This document shows positions 14,528-29,500 of a DNA stretch of 64,000 nucleotides, in pieces. A model generated the notes under the pieces. It was not told the origin of the DNA and did no database searches. It saw only the letters and a list, made by a program, of their open reading frames with translations. Both the position numbers and the translations under genes were made by a program. Every line of letters starts with the position of its first letter. Within the stretch, counting starts at the first letter, position 1. The DNA lies in NCBI GenBank assembly GCA_003344405.1, contig NOWV01000007.1:496001-560000 (forward strand), read 5' to 3'. The stretch is from Trichoplax sp. H2 (Eukaryota; Placozoa; Uniplacotomia; Trichoplacea).

Positions 14528-17500
14528 ATGAGTGATCAGTTGCGTTACATCGTTGAAGAACTCAAGAAGGAACCATTTAATCGAAAGAATATCAATCTTA
14601 TTACGTATGTTTAATATTATTTCATACATAATATCAATAATATTTAACTTTTCACCAAACTGTCGTCATCCTAGTTATATATATATCGTTTGATGTACGC
14701 AGTAATACGTCGCATACTGTATACTGTGTGCATGGATGTACGCAATAGGGGGGTACAATAACCGCAGTGTAAGGCATTGCGATTAGATACTTCATAAATG
14801 TTGAATTTAAATAAACAGCTTATTTCAACGTAGTGAATTGAGTGAAAACCCTCCTTATCACTATTTGTATGAGTTAAAATAGAAGGACTAACTGCTGCTA
14901 ATTCAGAGATTATTTGGGAAGTAAAGCTTAAAATCATTTATAGGATTTCAATATTCTATAATATTCTTCTTTAGGATTCAATCGACCGTACTGAATTCGA
15001 TTTTGTATGCTTTCTATTTTTTTGAATAATTCTATATAGTTTTGATGACCAATCACCCATTCAATTACTGCAAGTCTTAAGCGATGTTTTCGCTGAAATT
15101 TCAGGACAGGTACAGTAATAATTTTAAATACGACAAGATAAGCTGTCATTAAACGACTCGACCTTAACGATATGATGCCGACATAAGGAGCATTAACTTG
15201 ATTAGTACGAATTTTTTTACTTCTCTTAGGGTAAAGTCGATTTACGTAATGAAGAACCTGGTGCTACCGTCAATAGAATGATGTCTCTATTAAGGGTTCT
15301 CAAATATAAATTTCCAAATCCAGATCCACAATCCATGTAAAAAATTTTCATCCTTGAATATGCACCATATCTAATCAATCACTCTCAATTATATATTGTA
15401 TAACGCACTGACCAATGTATAATCTGAAATTCATCTAAAATATAGGAAAAATTATGTCAATCAGTTAATCAAAGGAGATAAATCAGTCATTTATCCAATC
15501 CTTCACTGGGCTTTACAAAAAATGCCAGAATTAAAGAAACGCGCATATTTAGCTCGTTTCTTAGTAAAAATTGAAATTCCGCTAGAATATCGTGATGATC
15601 CTGTAAATGAGATTTATGAACAGGTATTAGTAATGAGTTTGAACTAATATTTACGTTATGTATTCCCCAACAATTGCATGGCAATAATTCGATAGCAACC
15701 TATTTCTTATTCTTGCTATATTCTCACATAATCTTTACATAGTATGATGAATTACTGGATACATTCAAACAAAATCATAAGGCGGTAGAAGAATTGCGCA
15801 AGTCTGTTTTGTCTGTTAGTGAAATAAAGAAGGTATGATATGATCGAATTTTATTCTGCTATCAGACTGCCTTTGAAATATTATCATAGTAAGATAACTT
15901 GAAATTGTCTAATCAGAATTAGTGATAAATTAAGAACCGTATATGTATACTACTATATTAGGATATCTCACATATGGAGGAAGAAAAAGATCAGTTAGAG
16001 AAAAGAATTAGAAAAATGCAAAAGAGGGTTAGAGATCATATAATTTCATTTGTATTTCACTTAATAAATTTAGACTCTTTGACAATTTTTCATTTCCAAA
16101 AATAGCGATATTATGTAGATCTGACTCTATCATATATCTTGCCTAGATCGAAGGGATTAAAGATTATGAAAAAATGTTGAATGTAGCACGTGAATTACGT
16201 AAAGCGAAAGAGGAGGAAAGTAAATATAGCAGTCAATACTTGGATCAAAATAACCAGGTTGAGTATTTCTATTTCGGAATGCTTAATTACAAATTCATAA
16301 ATCGGTTTTTATTTATAAGCAAATTTTAATCATATATTATCGCTCTATATACTTTAAAAATTCTCATAATCTGTTTAACCTATTGGAACTAATATTCTAA
16401 TTTGATTATAATTAGCTGCGACAAGCTGAGCAAAAATTGCAAAGGATACAACGACAATTAAAGGACATGCAACAAGCAGCTGTTGGAATGACACCCGAAG
16501 GTAAAAATTTTTAGTGCTCACACGCCCCATGTGCGTAGTATCAATTGTTATCGCATGTATGATATAATCTATATTATTTTGCAATTTTAAGCTAATTTTA
16601 GTTTATACTTTCTGTAATAGTCTTAATAGATAAAATTGAAGAAGAAAACCGTGTCAATTATTACTTATGCAATGATAAGCTACCCAAGGTAATCAAAAAT
16701 CATATCAATAAGTGTCGTAAAAACGATATGTAATTGAACGTTAATACTGCTTTATCTTTATAGAATTGATTTAATTTTATTCCGATTGAAATTCAGTGAT
16801 GCATAGAACTATATTTTGGAAATGTTGTAGAGATGTTACGATAAATATATATTTTAACTTCAGAAAGTAATATCATCAATTTAGTGACGTTATTTTACTA
16901 TACTATCGTAAATGTATTGTTACTAGTACCTTTAGTTTACTATAGCTCTATAAACTTCGGACACTTATGTATTGTGAAGTGCTTTAATCTAGCTTGGAAT
17001 TACAGATTTTATGGATATTACTATACTCCCATGTTAACCTTAATCTACAAGAGAGCGCTGATCACGCTGCACTAATTTTGATAGGAAATTGCGAGTAGTA
17101 AAAAGCTCAAAGAAGATTTAGAAAAAGTTTTAATAGAGCCAGCGATGAGCAAATCGGACTTAGATGCTATTAACAATGAAGTAAGTATTATATTCAATGG
17201 CAATAATTACGATTCAGCTTTTCAGTTAGTTTTCAAACATATCACCAAATTATTTGAATTAGATAAGTTCAGTGACTGCCGAAGTAAATGGGCTAATTGA
17301 GAAAAGAATGGTTCGCAACGATCCCATAGACGATAAATTGGCCATCTTCAGACAACAAGCTTCAATCATGTCGGCCAAAAAAGAAGACATTGCTAACAAA
17401 TTACAGAAAGCTATGGAAAATTTGTCATCATATGAAAATGAATGTAAAAGAAAGTCAGAATTGTTGAACGGCCTAAAAGCTAGCGGAACAGTCATGAAGG

Positions 17501-20473
17501 GAGATGAAGTAGGCTGTATTTATACACAATTCACAGATGCTAACCAGCTAAATTTTTAAGGATCATTCTAGATGCTTCTCAATTCATTTCAATAATTTTT
17601 CGTTCTTTATTTCAAGTTTAAAGTCTATGTCAATAAATTACGTGGTAAAAGTAACGTCTACAAGAAAAAGCGCCAAGATGTATGTATGATATCTACAAAA
17701 CTATACGACTATCATTCTGTACATGTACGATATTTTATACTTATAATTCTAAATTTGAACTCATAGTATTTACAAAACAGAAATATCAACAGTAATAGTA
17801 TGAATTGTTTTGTATAGTTTTACGAAGCATATATATTAAACACACATTCAGCCATATAATAACTTTCTCATTAATTAATGCTAACACTATCCTTAGATTG
17901 ATGCAATACATAGTTTGTAGAACGCAGTACTAAATATAAATTATAGAGTCGTTGAATAAAAACTTCGGTAAATAGATCCATCAATGAGCTTAGAGAATGA
18001 ATTATTAATACATTAAAACAGTTAGCGGAGATTAGAGCTGAACATGGTGTATTAGCAAGGACTGAAGAAGTACTGAAGAACCGAAATGAAAGTATAGAAT
18101 CTGTTATGGTAAACACTAGATTGTTACTGATACTATAGTATTTATTGATATGGTTTAGATATAAATTTATAATTCCCTATCGTTGCATCAATATTTATAT
18201 ATTATTCCGTTATAATTAGACCAATATTGAAACTAAGAAAGGAGTCTCAGGATATTTTGATACTCAGGAAGAGTTGGAAAAAGTAAGTTTGTGTCTAACT
18301 TCTAAAATTTATAAAGCGCTGCTGCATATCTGATGTTGATGATATTGTCAACGTATTGTTAGCAAAGAGCTAAAGAGATTGTTAGTAACTGTTATGTATT
18401 TTTTACATATAGATATGAAATTACCTCTAAACGATCTAATTTATTATAATATTACCATTGCAGGTTTCCTCAATGAAAAGTGAAATAGACGACATTAAGA
18501 ATAAGACTTTAAATGATATTTCTGAAATGGTACTTTTCACCATAGAAACTGAGATATCTAGAGCTACTTTTAAATATTTCATTATTTCTCTTTATATAAA
18601 ATTTATGATGTTATTCTACAGGTTCAAAAATTAAATATAACCATTAACAGGAAGAAAAGCGCTTTAGCTCCTATTATTAAAGAACTAAGGCCATTAAGAC
18701 AAGAATGTCAAGTTAGACATTTTATAATGTCACAATTCAAGATAATTTTGATTCATAATGATAATTAAAATATAACCGAGAGATTTATTATCCGTACGAA
18801 TAGGAATTATCTGTAGAATATGAAGAAAAGAAGAACATATTCACTAATGCGTCAGCTTCACTCGAAAGCAAGAACTCCAAAGTCGAACAGGCTAGTTAAT
18901 TAGATTTTATATATCACGCAATATGAATATGAAATTGTCTTTTGACTGCCTAATTTTGTCACTTGCGCTTAAATTATATACGCACTCAGATTCCTCATAA
19001 AATCATAACTCCTGTAGCATAAAAACTGGACAAAACTTTATATATTGCTGCAACAAATACATATTTAATACCTATGGATACAATAATAACTTAAATTACC
19101 TCTTGCACCCTAGTAATCAGACTATATATTTATGAGTACATTATGAAAAGATGCAGACATTAGTTATAGATGTTTATCATAATGCATGGATTTATAAAAG
19201 TAGAATAATGCTATCCTATGCACAATATCTTATGAAAAGTTAGGGCTATATATGATTCAACACGATGATGTTAAGTAAAGTGATAAAAAAGCGATTAGTC
19301 TTTCGTTACTGAAAGTAAATTATATACATTTGCATAATCGATAGGAGGTTCGTGTATATCGAGAAGAATGTGCCAATGAAGAAGGACGATATCATTATTT
19401 AAACTGCATGATGAAAGTAAGTATTCGTAAGGAGAAAATTCATTGTCTAGCTCTTTAAAATGATTATAATTCATCTATAATTATAATCAAGCAGCTGTTT
19501 TAACGTCTATATATGCTAAATCGCTATTCAATATTGATATCAATGTAGACTATTAAGCTTCAACAGCAGCGACTTTCCAGTGAACTGAAATCTTATATTG
19601 CCAATGAAGCAGCGGAGAAAAAGAAGTCACTACGGTAAAATTACGAAATATCAGTATATATATATATATATTATTAATAATAAGATCGAATAACACTCAA
19701 TTGACTGTAATTATTAATTACTAGAAATGAAATTAATGAATTCAGGTGTTATGCATGTTAGTCATTACAATACAAAGATATTCGATATTGTAATTATATT
19801 TCTCTCCATAGTAATTGTATATGATCAATTCATGTAATATAAATGCTTTACGATAACATACTTGCGTCAATGTTACAAACAATAAATGTAGAGGATTGAT
19901 TTTTCGACTTGTGTGGTTCTACGCATATTAGCGTGTACTCGGACACTTCTGATATAAAATAAAATGTGTGATTGATTTAACCTTGACAGGGATGTATATG
20001 GCCGTAAAATACAGGAACAAGAAAATCTTGGAAAAGTAAGTTCAACAATACGATCATTCGGATGTTAAGTCTGCTTGTAAATTAACAATAACTATGGGAG
20101 AAAAAATTGATTAAGAATTACGAATTAGCCATAATTTGATGTTGTTCTTTAAGGGTTTAAAAGAAAAGCAGAAATCGGTTAAAGAAGGCTATTCACTAAA
20201 TATGAAACAGATGAAAATGTGGAAGGTAAGAATTTTGCTGATATTATTGTTACTTGAATTTATTAAAGTAACTGGGTTCTATTGAGTAAAGATAGAACAA
20301 AACAAAGAATAGTTACTGTACTAACTTTTTTTATCCAATTTATTCACCGATAGGATTTGACTCAGTTAATTGAATGCAAGCGTCAGTGCGAACCATCTGC
20401 TGCACAAGAGAATATAAACAGCGGCTTTAATAATGCTGTTATTAATGAAACAGCGGATCATCTTGTATTGTAA
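14528..20473 (+). CDS. IFT81: Intraflagellar transport protein 81 (IFT-B core)
   Basis: Core subunit of the IFT-B complex. In other animals it pairs with IFT74 and binds tubulin through an N-terminal calponin-homology-like domain during cilium building. Complete here in 22 exons, 2037 bases, 678 residues (human about 676): 14528-14604, 15040-15109, 15230-15336, 15446-15623, 15743-15832, 15962-16027, 16147-16257, 16416-16500, 16621-16688, 17085-17180, 17263-17508, 17617-17679, 18022-18108, 18220-18282, 18464-18529, 18622-18711, 18804-18890, 19345-19416, 19558-19634, 19990-20035, 20154-20225, 20354-20473. Starts [20 protein letters not shown]; then [14 protein letters not shown] and [14 protein letters not shown] (CH-like region, about residues 1-125), followed by almost continuous coiled coil ([34 protein letters not shown]). 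Ends DHLVL. The intron after 18890 starts gctagt, a GC donor. No truncation is seen. Confidence 0.96.
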
Positions 20474-23400
20474 AATGGGCTATTAACAATGAATTGAGGT
20501 TAACATTAGCTCTCTATGTTTAAATTAGTGAAAGATATGGATAAAGTAAGATATTTAGAATACAGTATATCCATCCAATTCGATCTTGATTTATCAATTA
20601 GAAGTTGTTCTACGTACAGCTTCCAGCTTCTAGTGTAGATATTTATCTTTCTGTTCTTATAAGATAAATTTAACACGTACAGTAACAAATATCAGCAAAT
20701 AGTAAACCTGCGGAGATCATTTTGGCTTCAAATTTCGTTAATTTACTATTTAGAATATTACGAATGCATATTTAATTTACTCTATCACATTCATTCAAAT
20801 TCATATGGATCCATAACGAAAAGTTATAAAATAAAAATCCTTTCAAATTGATATAAACCAGTTATTGGAGAACTGATTAAGTACAACTCTGGATATTTCG
20901 ATATCACTCAAAATATATAATATTGCTATCGTGTTACCTATGAAGTAATAATCGAAGAGGAGCTATTACCCCAGTACAGTTATGGTTAGGCGATTAATGG
21001 TATTGCCGAATCAGTATTAACGCTGATTTCTTAATGGATTAGATTATGGCATTACTGTGATTATATAGGTATAGCCAAGTCCGATACTTTTCCTTAAAAC
21101 TTAAATTATAGTAAATTGTAGGTACGCAGGTGAGAAATGACCAATATTCCTCAAGTCTTAAGAATAATTTGCTATTGATTTCTATAGTAATGTATTATGC
21201 CCATAGAATAAGTGGTCAATACTGTACAGTATATACTAGTTTAATTAAACACATTCAAATATTCTCTGTCAATAAATACTTGTAATACGAGAAGCACTGA
21301 ATTAGAACGGGATTATTTGATCTCTTGCTCATACACTCGTATATACGATTGAATCTTTCATCAGTATTACTGTTGTATGATTTTATCAACATTAAATCAT
21401 TATGCATATATAGATTGAGCAGTGATCATATAAATCATTACCGTACTGATTCCTTAAAACCTTATAAAGCTGCAACCTATCGAAATTATCACTTCGAGAT
21501 TGAGCCAATTTACACTTTCTTCCTTGGATAATTTATTAGAATTATGTAAATATTCGGATCAGATATTCAAGTACATACTTCAAGATCTTTTCTTTGCGTT
21601 AAGAAAGTTTATTAAATTATGGTGTTTGCTACTCTGGACTAGGTCAACAGATTGTGGACAGGATTGTTACTACTGAAAAAATTTCGGATTTATAATATCA
21701 TTCTTATTGGCCTCCATATAATATCTACTTTCCAATCATGGCCATAGTTTCTTTAAGATAACTGCCTGTATAATTAAAATCACTTCCCTGCATTTTATAC
21801 AATTCTACAATATCTTCGAGATACGTCTAGTGCTATCTTAAAAGTCACCGATAGCCTTAATTTATTTAATTTACAAACCAAATTTACATTGATTGCAAGC
21901 ATTTCTCTCTCAAAAATTGCGTAACCGTATAAATTTTTGATGTAGAACTTCATTCTACGAGATTTATTCTTCGAAACCATCCAGCACGGCCTTTAATAAT
22001 TATATTTGAAAAACAGTAGCATACCTATTCATATATGTGTATAATATAACCTTGATAAATTCCTGATATTAATTCTTTTACTTGGATATTAAACTGTTAC
22101 AATGTTAAATACTGCATTACAGTGGAAATATCTATGTTAGGATAATTCTGTTAGACTATCCTTATTTAATTAACTTCTAATTTGGATATATTGTGTTTTA
22201 ATATAGCACTGACTTTTTATGACAGTGACACTTATACACATACTGAAATTAATAGTTATAATAGGGAATGCAAATCATCTGCTTACAATTCGAATCATTG
22301 TGATTGTAATTTACTTATGATAGACTGTAAATTATCATGGAAATGTTCCGTGATAGGACATATCGTAATCTGACTATTCTGTATTAGTCATTACATGTCT
22401 ATGTTCGTAAATACTGTTGTCTGCATTAAGGGAGCAGTAGCTAAAATTAATATCTAATTCAGTAAATGATTCTAATGCTAATTGTATTAACTATGACTCA
22501 TGAACTATTGAGGAGTAGTATATAAATGCAGTATATCGTGAAATAAAGTGAATTCTCCAACTTAGTGTTTAACGTAAAATACGAGGCGTTTAAGTCTTTG
22601 TGTAATCTGCTAGTAGAACAAAAGTGTTTGTGATAGTGCAGATATCGTTCCTTGATACGTGGTTCAAGGAATTGACTTATTGATCGTATATTGCGTTATC
22701 TTGTTGCAAAGCTGTTTTGTGACATAAACATACGTTTTCATTTCATATCAATTATCCTCTTGGTCAATAAGTATCCAAAATTAATTTAGCTGATATCTTT
22801 AAGGCCACAACTATGAATTTAATAGCTTATTTGCAGAGGACAAATAAAATACGCTTTTAATTAGATCTCAAAGCAACAAAATAGGTTAAAATTGTGGTTG
22901 AATTATTTTTGAAAACACTAGTACAGTTAAGGATATTCAACGTTCACTATTTATTAGGTATGTCAATACGAATCATCTAATAAAGTTAAAAAATTTGAAA
23001 ATTTTCTCAACTTTTATCAGAGGTTAGAATGTAGTTTAGACATTTATACTAATTAAATTATTGATGACAATCTATATACTCATATCCTATAATTAGGTTG
23101 CAGATACCTTTGACCTTTAGATATTCAATCTGACAGGAAAGATTCAAATGTATTCGAGAAATTTAATTAAAGATACCGTTAGGTTATAGGTACCGTTACT
23201 AAAATAATGACTTCTCAACTAAAGATTACTTTAAACTGTTTTTAGGTAATATTTGTAGTTGTCTCATTGAAGTTTTGTTCATTGTTGGACTTAACATAGT
23301 ACAGTAATTGCTAATAAAATAGAGGAAGTAACGAGTGATTTTGAAATTTTCTCCCCCTTCTATTGTTTTATTAAATAAAGCTCCAATTTGAAAGCAAGAC

Positions 23401-25717
23401 AGTAAAATTGTCAATAGATAATTTTTTACTATAAATTTACAATGAAATTGTAATGCAGTTTGAAAATTTTCTTTAAATTACGTGAACGAAAAGTTCTATT
23501 GGAATATCCCAGTAGTTTCCCATTAGTTCAACTCTATTTAAAGGCTTCTTCATATCTGTATCCAGGCAGAACTAACGACAAGTAACGAGAGTTGTGCTTG
23601 TTATGGTTAATTCATGTAATATCTATTAGCACTATATCACCTTACATGTAACGGCAATCTGATCTTAGCATTTAATTGAAAGCCATTTATGTAGTCTAAG
23701 GTATAATATACTTGTTTTACTCATGACGTTATCAATATTTAGTAATCCCTTTTTCGACAACGCCTAAACCTTATTAATAGTTAAGTATAGAATGCGTTGT
23801 GCTTTCCATGTGTTTCTAATTGATCTCATTAGTCATTTGAAATAAGGCTAATTTATTAATAGATGTTAAAGCTATGCCATAACGATATACCACAACTGAA
23901 AGATACGCTTTATATATCGTGTTAATGACCCCTGTCATTAATTATTTAGTAATCATTGTGTCGGAATGCGTCGTGATTTATATTTGGCATTAGTATCAAT
24001 CATAATTAAAATATTATAATGTCAAAAATATAAGCTGGAAAAAAGAATAAGATGCTGTAGACTGGATTATATATTATTAAATGGCATCGTTAATAGTTTA
24101 TTACCGTTTCATTTGTAAACTTGTCATAATGATGGAATTTCACAATTGAATTCTAATTTATTGAATTCAATAAGATAAGAATTTAAATTAAATTTTCGCC
24201 TTTAAAGTCAATTGTTCTAATGTATATCGTACTGGATTTAATTAGCTTCTAAAGTAGTCATTGACTAAAAAATCTTTATATCTCTTAGTTTTCTGAGGAT
24301 ATAATATCAATAAGAGCAAATTTTAGAGGAAATTTGTATCTTACGATAGCCTTTAAAGTCTGAGTATGCCTCCCGATCGCATAATTACAGTTCCTTGAGA
24401 CTGTTTTAAACACCGATATAACTTAGATTGATGGTAATATTACCGTTGTGGGTACGTATAGAATTAATTAAGGTATTAAGAAATTTCATTTTTTAGAAGT
24501 AAAGGTGCTTAGCACTTTAGCAATTATTCGGGTTTAATTTGCTAATTGTTTAATAAATACTACGAATCGCAGTTACTGTGGTAAGTACAGATAATAATTT
24601 ATCAGGTGCTTATCAGTATATAATATTCTATTAGCCTATTTACTATTGGTTTTCACCGGAAAAGAAACGGCATTTGTAAGTTTAATAGTGAATTGAAAGG
24701 ATTTTTATATTCTATATAAAATTAAATCGATATTTCTACTTTAACTCTTTCTCTATATATTATATTGGTTTTATGGTTGTCATCCAGTCTCTATTTTTAG
24801 TTGATATTGCAATAATTAAGTATTATTTTCCTAATTTTGAATGTCAATGTCCAGGATAGCCGAACGAGTCAATAGGATATAAATCAAAGAAAGTAATTGT
24901 ACTGTATTTTCATCGTCCCGGGTATAGAAGATAATACCAAACCATCTCCTTCAATGTTGATACAATCGATCTTAAACGTAATTTTTTGTTTACATTACCA
25001 TTACGTCCGTTTTAAATTCGATTATAACACCGTAATTTTGTGTATATTGCAATGTCATTAATGTCTATCGATTATATAATCATAGCACACGATGTAGAAG
25101 AATTGCCTGTTATCTATATCTTTATTAATATAGTCAGTATAGCTGAAAATAATTGGGATTAAAAATTTCTAATCAACGTATGCAGTTATATGATTGTTAT
25201 AGATATAGCATTTGTTATGCATGAGAGTTAATGATGATTTCATAGTTCTTAATTGGATAAGATCTTAATGTAAATTAATTAGCCTATGTAATTGATTACC
25301 AGTTTACTGGCCGTCTCGTCCATCTTAGATACGAAAGCTATATATTAAAGAGCTCAAGGGAGGTTTTACGTATATTTTTTGCGCCAGATGGTAACTGCAA
25401 ACAAATTAAATTGTAGACGGAAAAATAACAATATAAAAATCTGGGTACTAATGAGCATGCTACCCGTTTCTGACTTCATAGAATATTCATTCAGAATATA
25501 TTGATATATATATATATATACGTATATTAGAATAAGCGCATCTGTCTGAATCACCCGCTTTATGCTATTATCATCGTAAAATTCTTTTTCAACGATCCAG
25601 AGGCTAAAATAAGATCATCCGTTGTATCCATGTTAAATGTAATCATACAAACTACTCAATATTAGTGTATTGATTATCTCACATACCTAAAACTATAGAT
25701 AATCTAGTAGCCTAAAT

Positions 25718-26530
25718 GATGTAATAACAATCATAGCGGTCAGATGAAATCGAAGATGGTAAGCTAATACTAGATTGCTTTACTGTATTCTATAGCATTT
25801 CGTGGTGAGTGGCTACGATAAATATCTCTGTCTCTACTGATTTGCCTTGCAAGATCAATAGATCATGAATAACGTAATATGAAGTAAGATAAGTAATATA
25901 ATAACAATTGTAGCGGTAAGAAGAAGTCGAAGATAACAATTAAGCGTTACATTACTCTACTGTATTTTCTGTAATATTTAATGATCTATATCTATTTTAA
26001 ATATATCCATCTCTACTGATTTTACTCTATATGATCAACTAATTACATATAGCATGATGTAGAATAAGATGAATGGTGTCATAATTACTGTAAGATAAGA
26101 TAAGTGAAATACCGCATTAATGATTCCTGCCGTAAGATGAAATCGAAGACAGCGATCAAATGCTAAATTACTCTTCATAATTCTTTGGATTTAATAATCA
26201 GTATGTACGATAAATATATCTCTATTCATTTTATCTTTACCTAACAAGATCAACTAGTTATGTATAGCATGATATGGAGTAAGATGAATAATACGGTATT
26301 GATGCTATCACTATCATATAGCCTCATAAATGATATAATTACGATCGTACTCCTATGATGAAATTAAAGATAGCGGTCCAATGCTAAATTGCTTCACCGT
26401 ATTTTATAATATGTAATGATAATAATCAGTATCGATGATATATGCCTCTCTCGACTTATTTTTACCCTCTAAGATCAATTCATCATACATAACATGATAT
26501 GAAATGAGATAAGTGATAGCTTAATAACCG
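25718..26530. repeat. Degenerate tandem array, four units of about 180-235 bases
   Basis: Four successive units begin near 25718, 25899, 26077 and 26297. Shared words in the same order in each are: a atRataattaC segment, gaYgaaRtYgaagat, taaattactctactgtatt, atYtctctactgattt, aRgatcaactaRttatgtatagcatgatat and gaRtaagatgaataat. Units differ by many substitutions and small indels, so the array is old. No open frame runs across units. Confidence 0.75.
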
Positions 26531-29500
26531 CAAAAGCAAGGTGTTATCCGCACTAGTAAACAGGTAATATTTATAAAAATAAAAAGTTTTATCCGTCAAT
26601 AGACGACAATAGTAATAATAACAAATAAAAGGCTAAGTAGGGATTTTATTGTATTGGAAATGACTAAAATTTAACTCTTTATACTGTCGCTATCATAATA
26701 CGCAATTTCATACTTGACATTTGACATGTGTACACTATGCAAAAAGAAAGCTATTGAATAATTGAATAATCGCCGTTCAGTTTTATTACTAGTCATTGTT
26801 ATATTGATATCATCCTTAACAAACAACGATCTTTTAGTTTACTTAATACTACCCAATGGATAGAACTAGATAGAATCACATGGGCCTTCTTGGAGTCGAC
26901 CATGCTCTGCTGTTATGGCAACCAGGGAAGACATCCATTTATAATGCTAATATTGAACTAGGTTAAGAGGTGAAAGATTGGGGCTTGATTCGACTAGTCA
27001 GTTCAATAGTAATTTCCCTATTCTTTTCATCGATATTGATATAGATACTAGTCTATTATTATTTTACTCTTTCTATCAATATCTTATCTAACTGTAGACA
27101 ATTTGAGAAGGTTACTGTAATGTTATTGGTGGCTATAATCGGCATACAACAGGACATTGATTATAATCAATAGATCCAGTCATAATAGACCTAATTAAAC
27201 GGTGAATTTTAACTTTTACTATTTACTGATAATTACTCATTGAAACAGAGTTAGATTGGTCCTTGTTTGTAATATAAAATAACTACTTTAAACATATATA
27301 TACATTAATCATTTTTTACACTATAGTCATCATTGACAGATTAAACTTGGCTAGTCATATTGATTAGTTAAGTGGGTATCCAGCAATTGGCACAAGTAAA
27401 AGCTGTTTATCTCGCCTTATTTCACTCTATATCGTTATATACACACACACAGCGCAAGTTATCAGTATTTATAAAGCGTATCAAGATCTACGCATGTAAC
27501 TATTGGCTTGTGTCAATTTAATTTGATCAATCTATCTTCATCTTTGCTATTGATTCGGTAAATTGAATATAAATAAAAGTCGTAACCAGTGAAAAAAATT
27601 AGCTTTTAGATAACTATGCTTGTGAGCATGGTTGAAACAGTAACCAAGTACGTTGGCAAGGAATAATTCAATCGAAATTATCTTTCCTAGCTTCCCTATC
27701 AAGATATAAGCCTGGAACAGTTATTCAATCCTAATCACTTTTATCGGAGAATAACAACGGTACGAAGGAAAAATTAATGCATTCTGATATCATAACTTTG
27801 AATCAATAATTAGTGATAACGTTATTAGAAATTTTTTATATATTATAGTAATTAAGAGTAACAGTTCACTTATTTAATAATTGTCTTGCTTTATAACACC
27901 TTTTAACTTTTATTCTTTAAAATTGGGAACGATTTAACTTACCTGTATAAATAGAAACGATTAATTGCAATATATAATCAGTATTACTAGCAACAGCTGT
28001 ACTAATTACTGTGGATTGCAAAGGAGATTCTTGCTTGATTATTACTTTCCAGTTGCTAATATTGTAGTACTTAAGGGAAAAAGAAAAAATTTGTTTCTCT
28101 TACTTTAGGGATAATCGAATGCACCCTACACTATCTATCAGTAACATTTTACTATTTTAATAGGATAGATCAAAATTAAAATCTCTTAACGTGATAAATT
28201 ACCTCTTTGGTAACATGTTATTGCTCATTAATTGTAGTTACCGATAAGATCGAAGATAAGAATCTGCAGAAAAAAATAAAGCACAACAAATCATATTCAA
28301 GAAGCTGTTTTTTGAAGAATATAGCAAGTATTAAAAAGGTGCAAAAGGTAAGCTATTTTTCAATCGCATAATAGGTATACGGATAGGAACAATTCTGAAT
28401 TGATGCTTGATGATTATTTGATCCTGAATGGATCGAATATTGAAATGATGACTATGATTTTCAATCATTTTTATCCCATCTATCGCTTATTTATGGTAAC
28501 ACAGTAGAGTAAAGGTTAACAATTACTTGCTAAACTATTTCTTTATCTTCTTCTTCTAATAAGTTCATCCATTGTACTATTATTATCAGTGACTTGGACT
28601 TTCTTCTTCTGCACCGTTAATGATTCTATCTATCAGTATTTTCGAGATAAATAGAGATTGTAGATGCATATTATCGTTATTCTTTTAGTCAATAGTAATG
28701 GTACATAAAATCAAGACTTGATAAAATTTAGTAATAGCCATATTAAACAACAGGAGATTGAATTGAACAGTTCGTATTAGTCCATTTCCTTGTCATAAAA
28801 TAGTAAAAAACAGAAAAAATGGGATGAATTCATGATTAAGAAAAGCAAATGATGTTGCTTATAAATCTAGAATTCTAAACTTGAACGGAGTATATTATTT
28901 GTCATTTTCAATTCATCTTTATTTTGCCATGCTAATGTCAGCGGGTAGTCGCATCAAACGCTGAAAAGATGATCATTTTTGTATTGTCTAATTATTTATG
29001 ATGGCTTCATTAGCGAGTTTATTAGCCGAGCTAATAGGTTTATTCTACGTTTCGTTAACTATTAATATGTTCAAAATACGTCAACATCATTGACCTATTC
29101 TTTGGTTAACCAAAAAGCTACTGCTAGGGGGTGGTAGAGTGGGCCATGGTTGGTAGTAAATTCTATTTATTATGTAAACTCTATCATGGTTATTTGGTTG
29201 CATCTCTAATATTTGTGATCATAAATGAGTTTCTTACTTTGATAAATCTTTCTAACTATCATAAATTATTATTTATTCCGTGGCATAGCTACGATTGCTT
29301 CATTTTATGAGTCAAGATTTATTTATATCTCTAAACCATTTTCTCCTTTTATCCGTCAATTTTTAAATTTTTTTCTGGCCTGTTTTTACTTTAATTGAGG
29401 TAATTAATAATAATTACTGGGCGACCTTGAATAGCATTGAATAATGTTGAAAAAAATTGGAAATGAGCTTAATCGAGTGCGCCTCCCTATAGCAACTGAC

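Noticed and set aside
17990-18021. Earlier start for IFT81 exon 13 (reading INTLKQ)
   Set aside because: An in-frame TGA precedes it with no AG acceptor; using the acceptor after aaaacag gives a gap-free family match.
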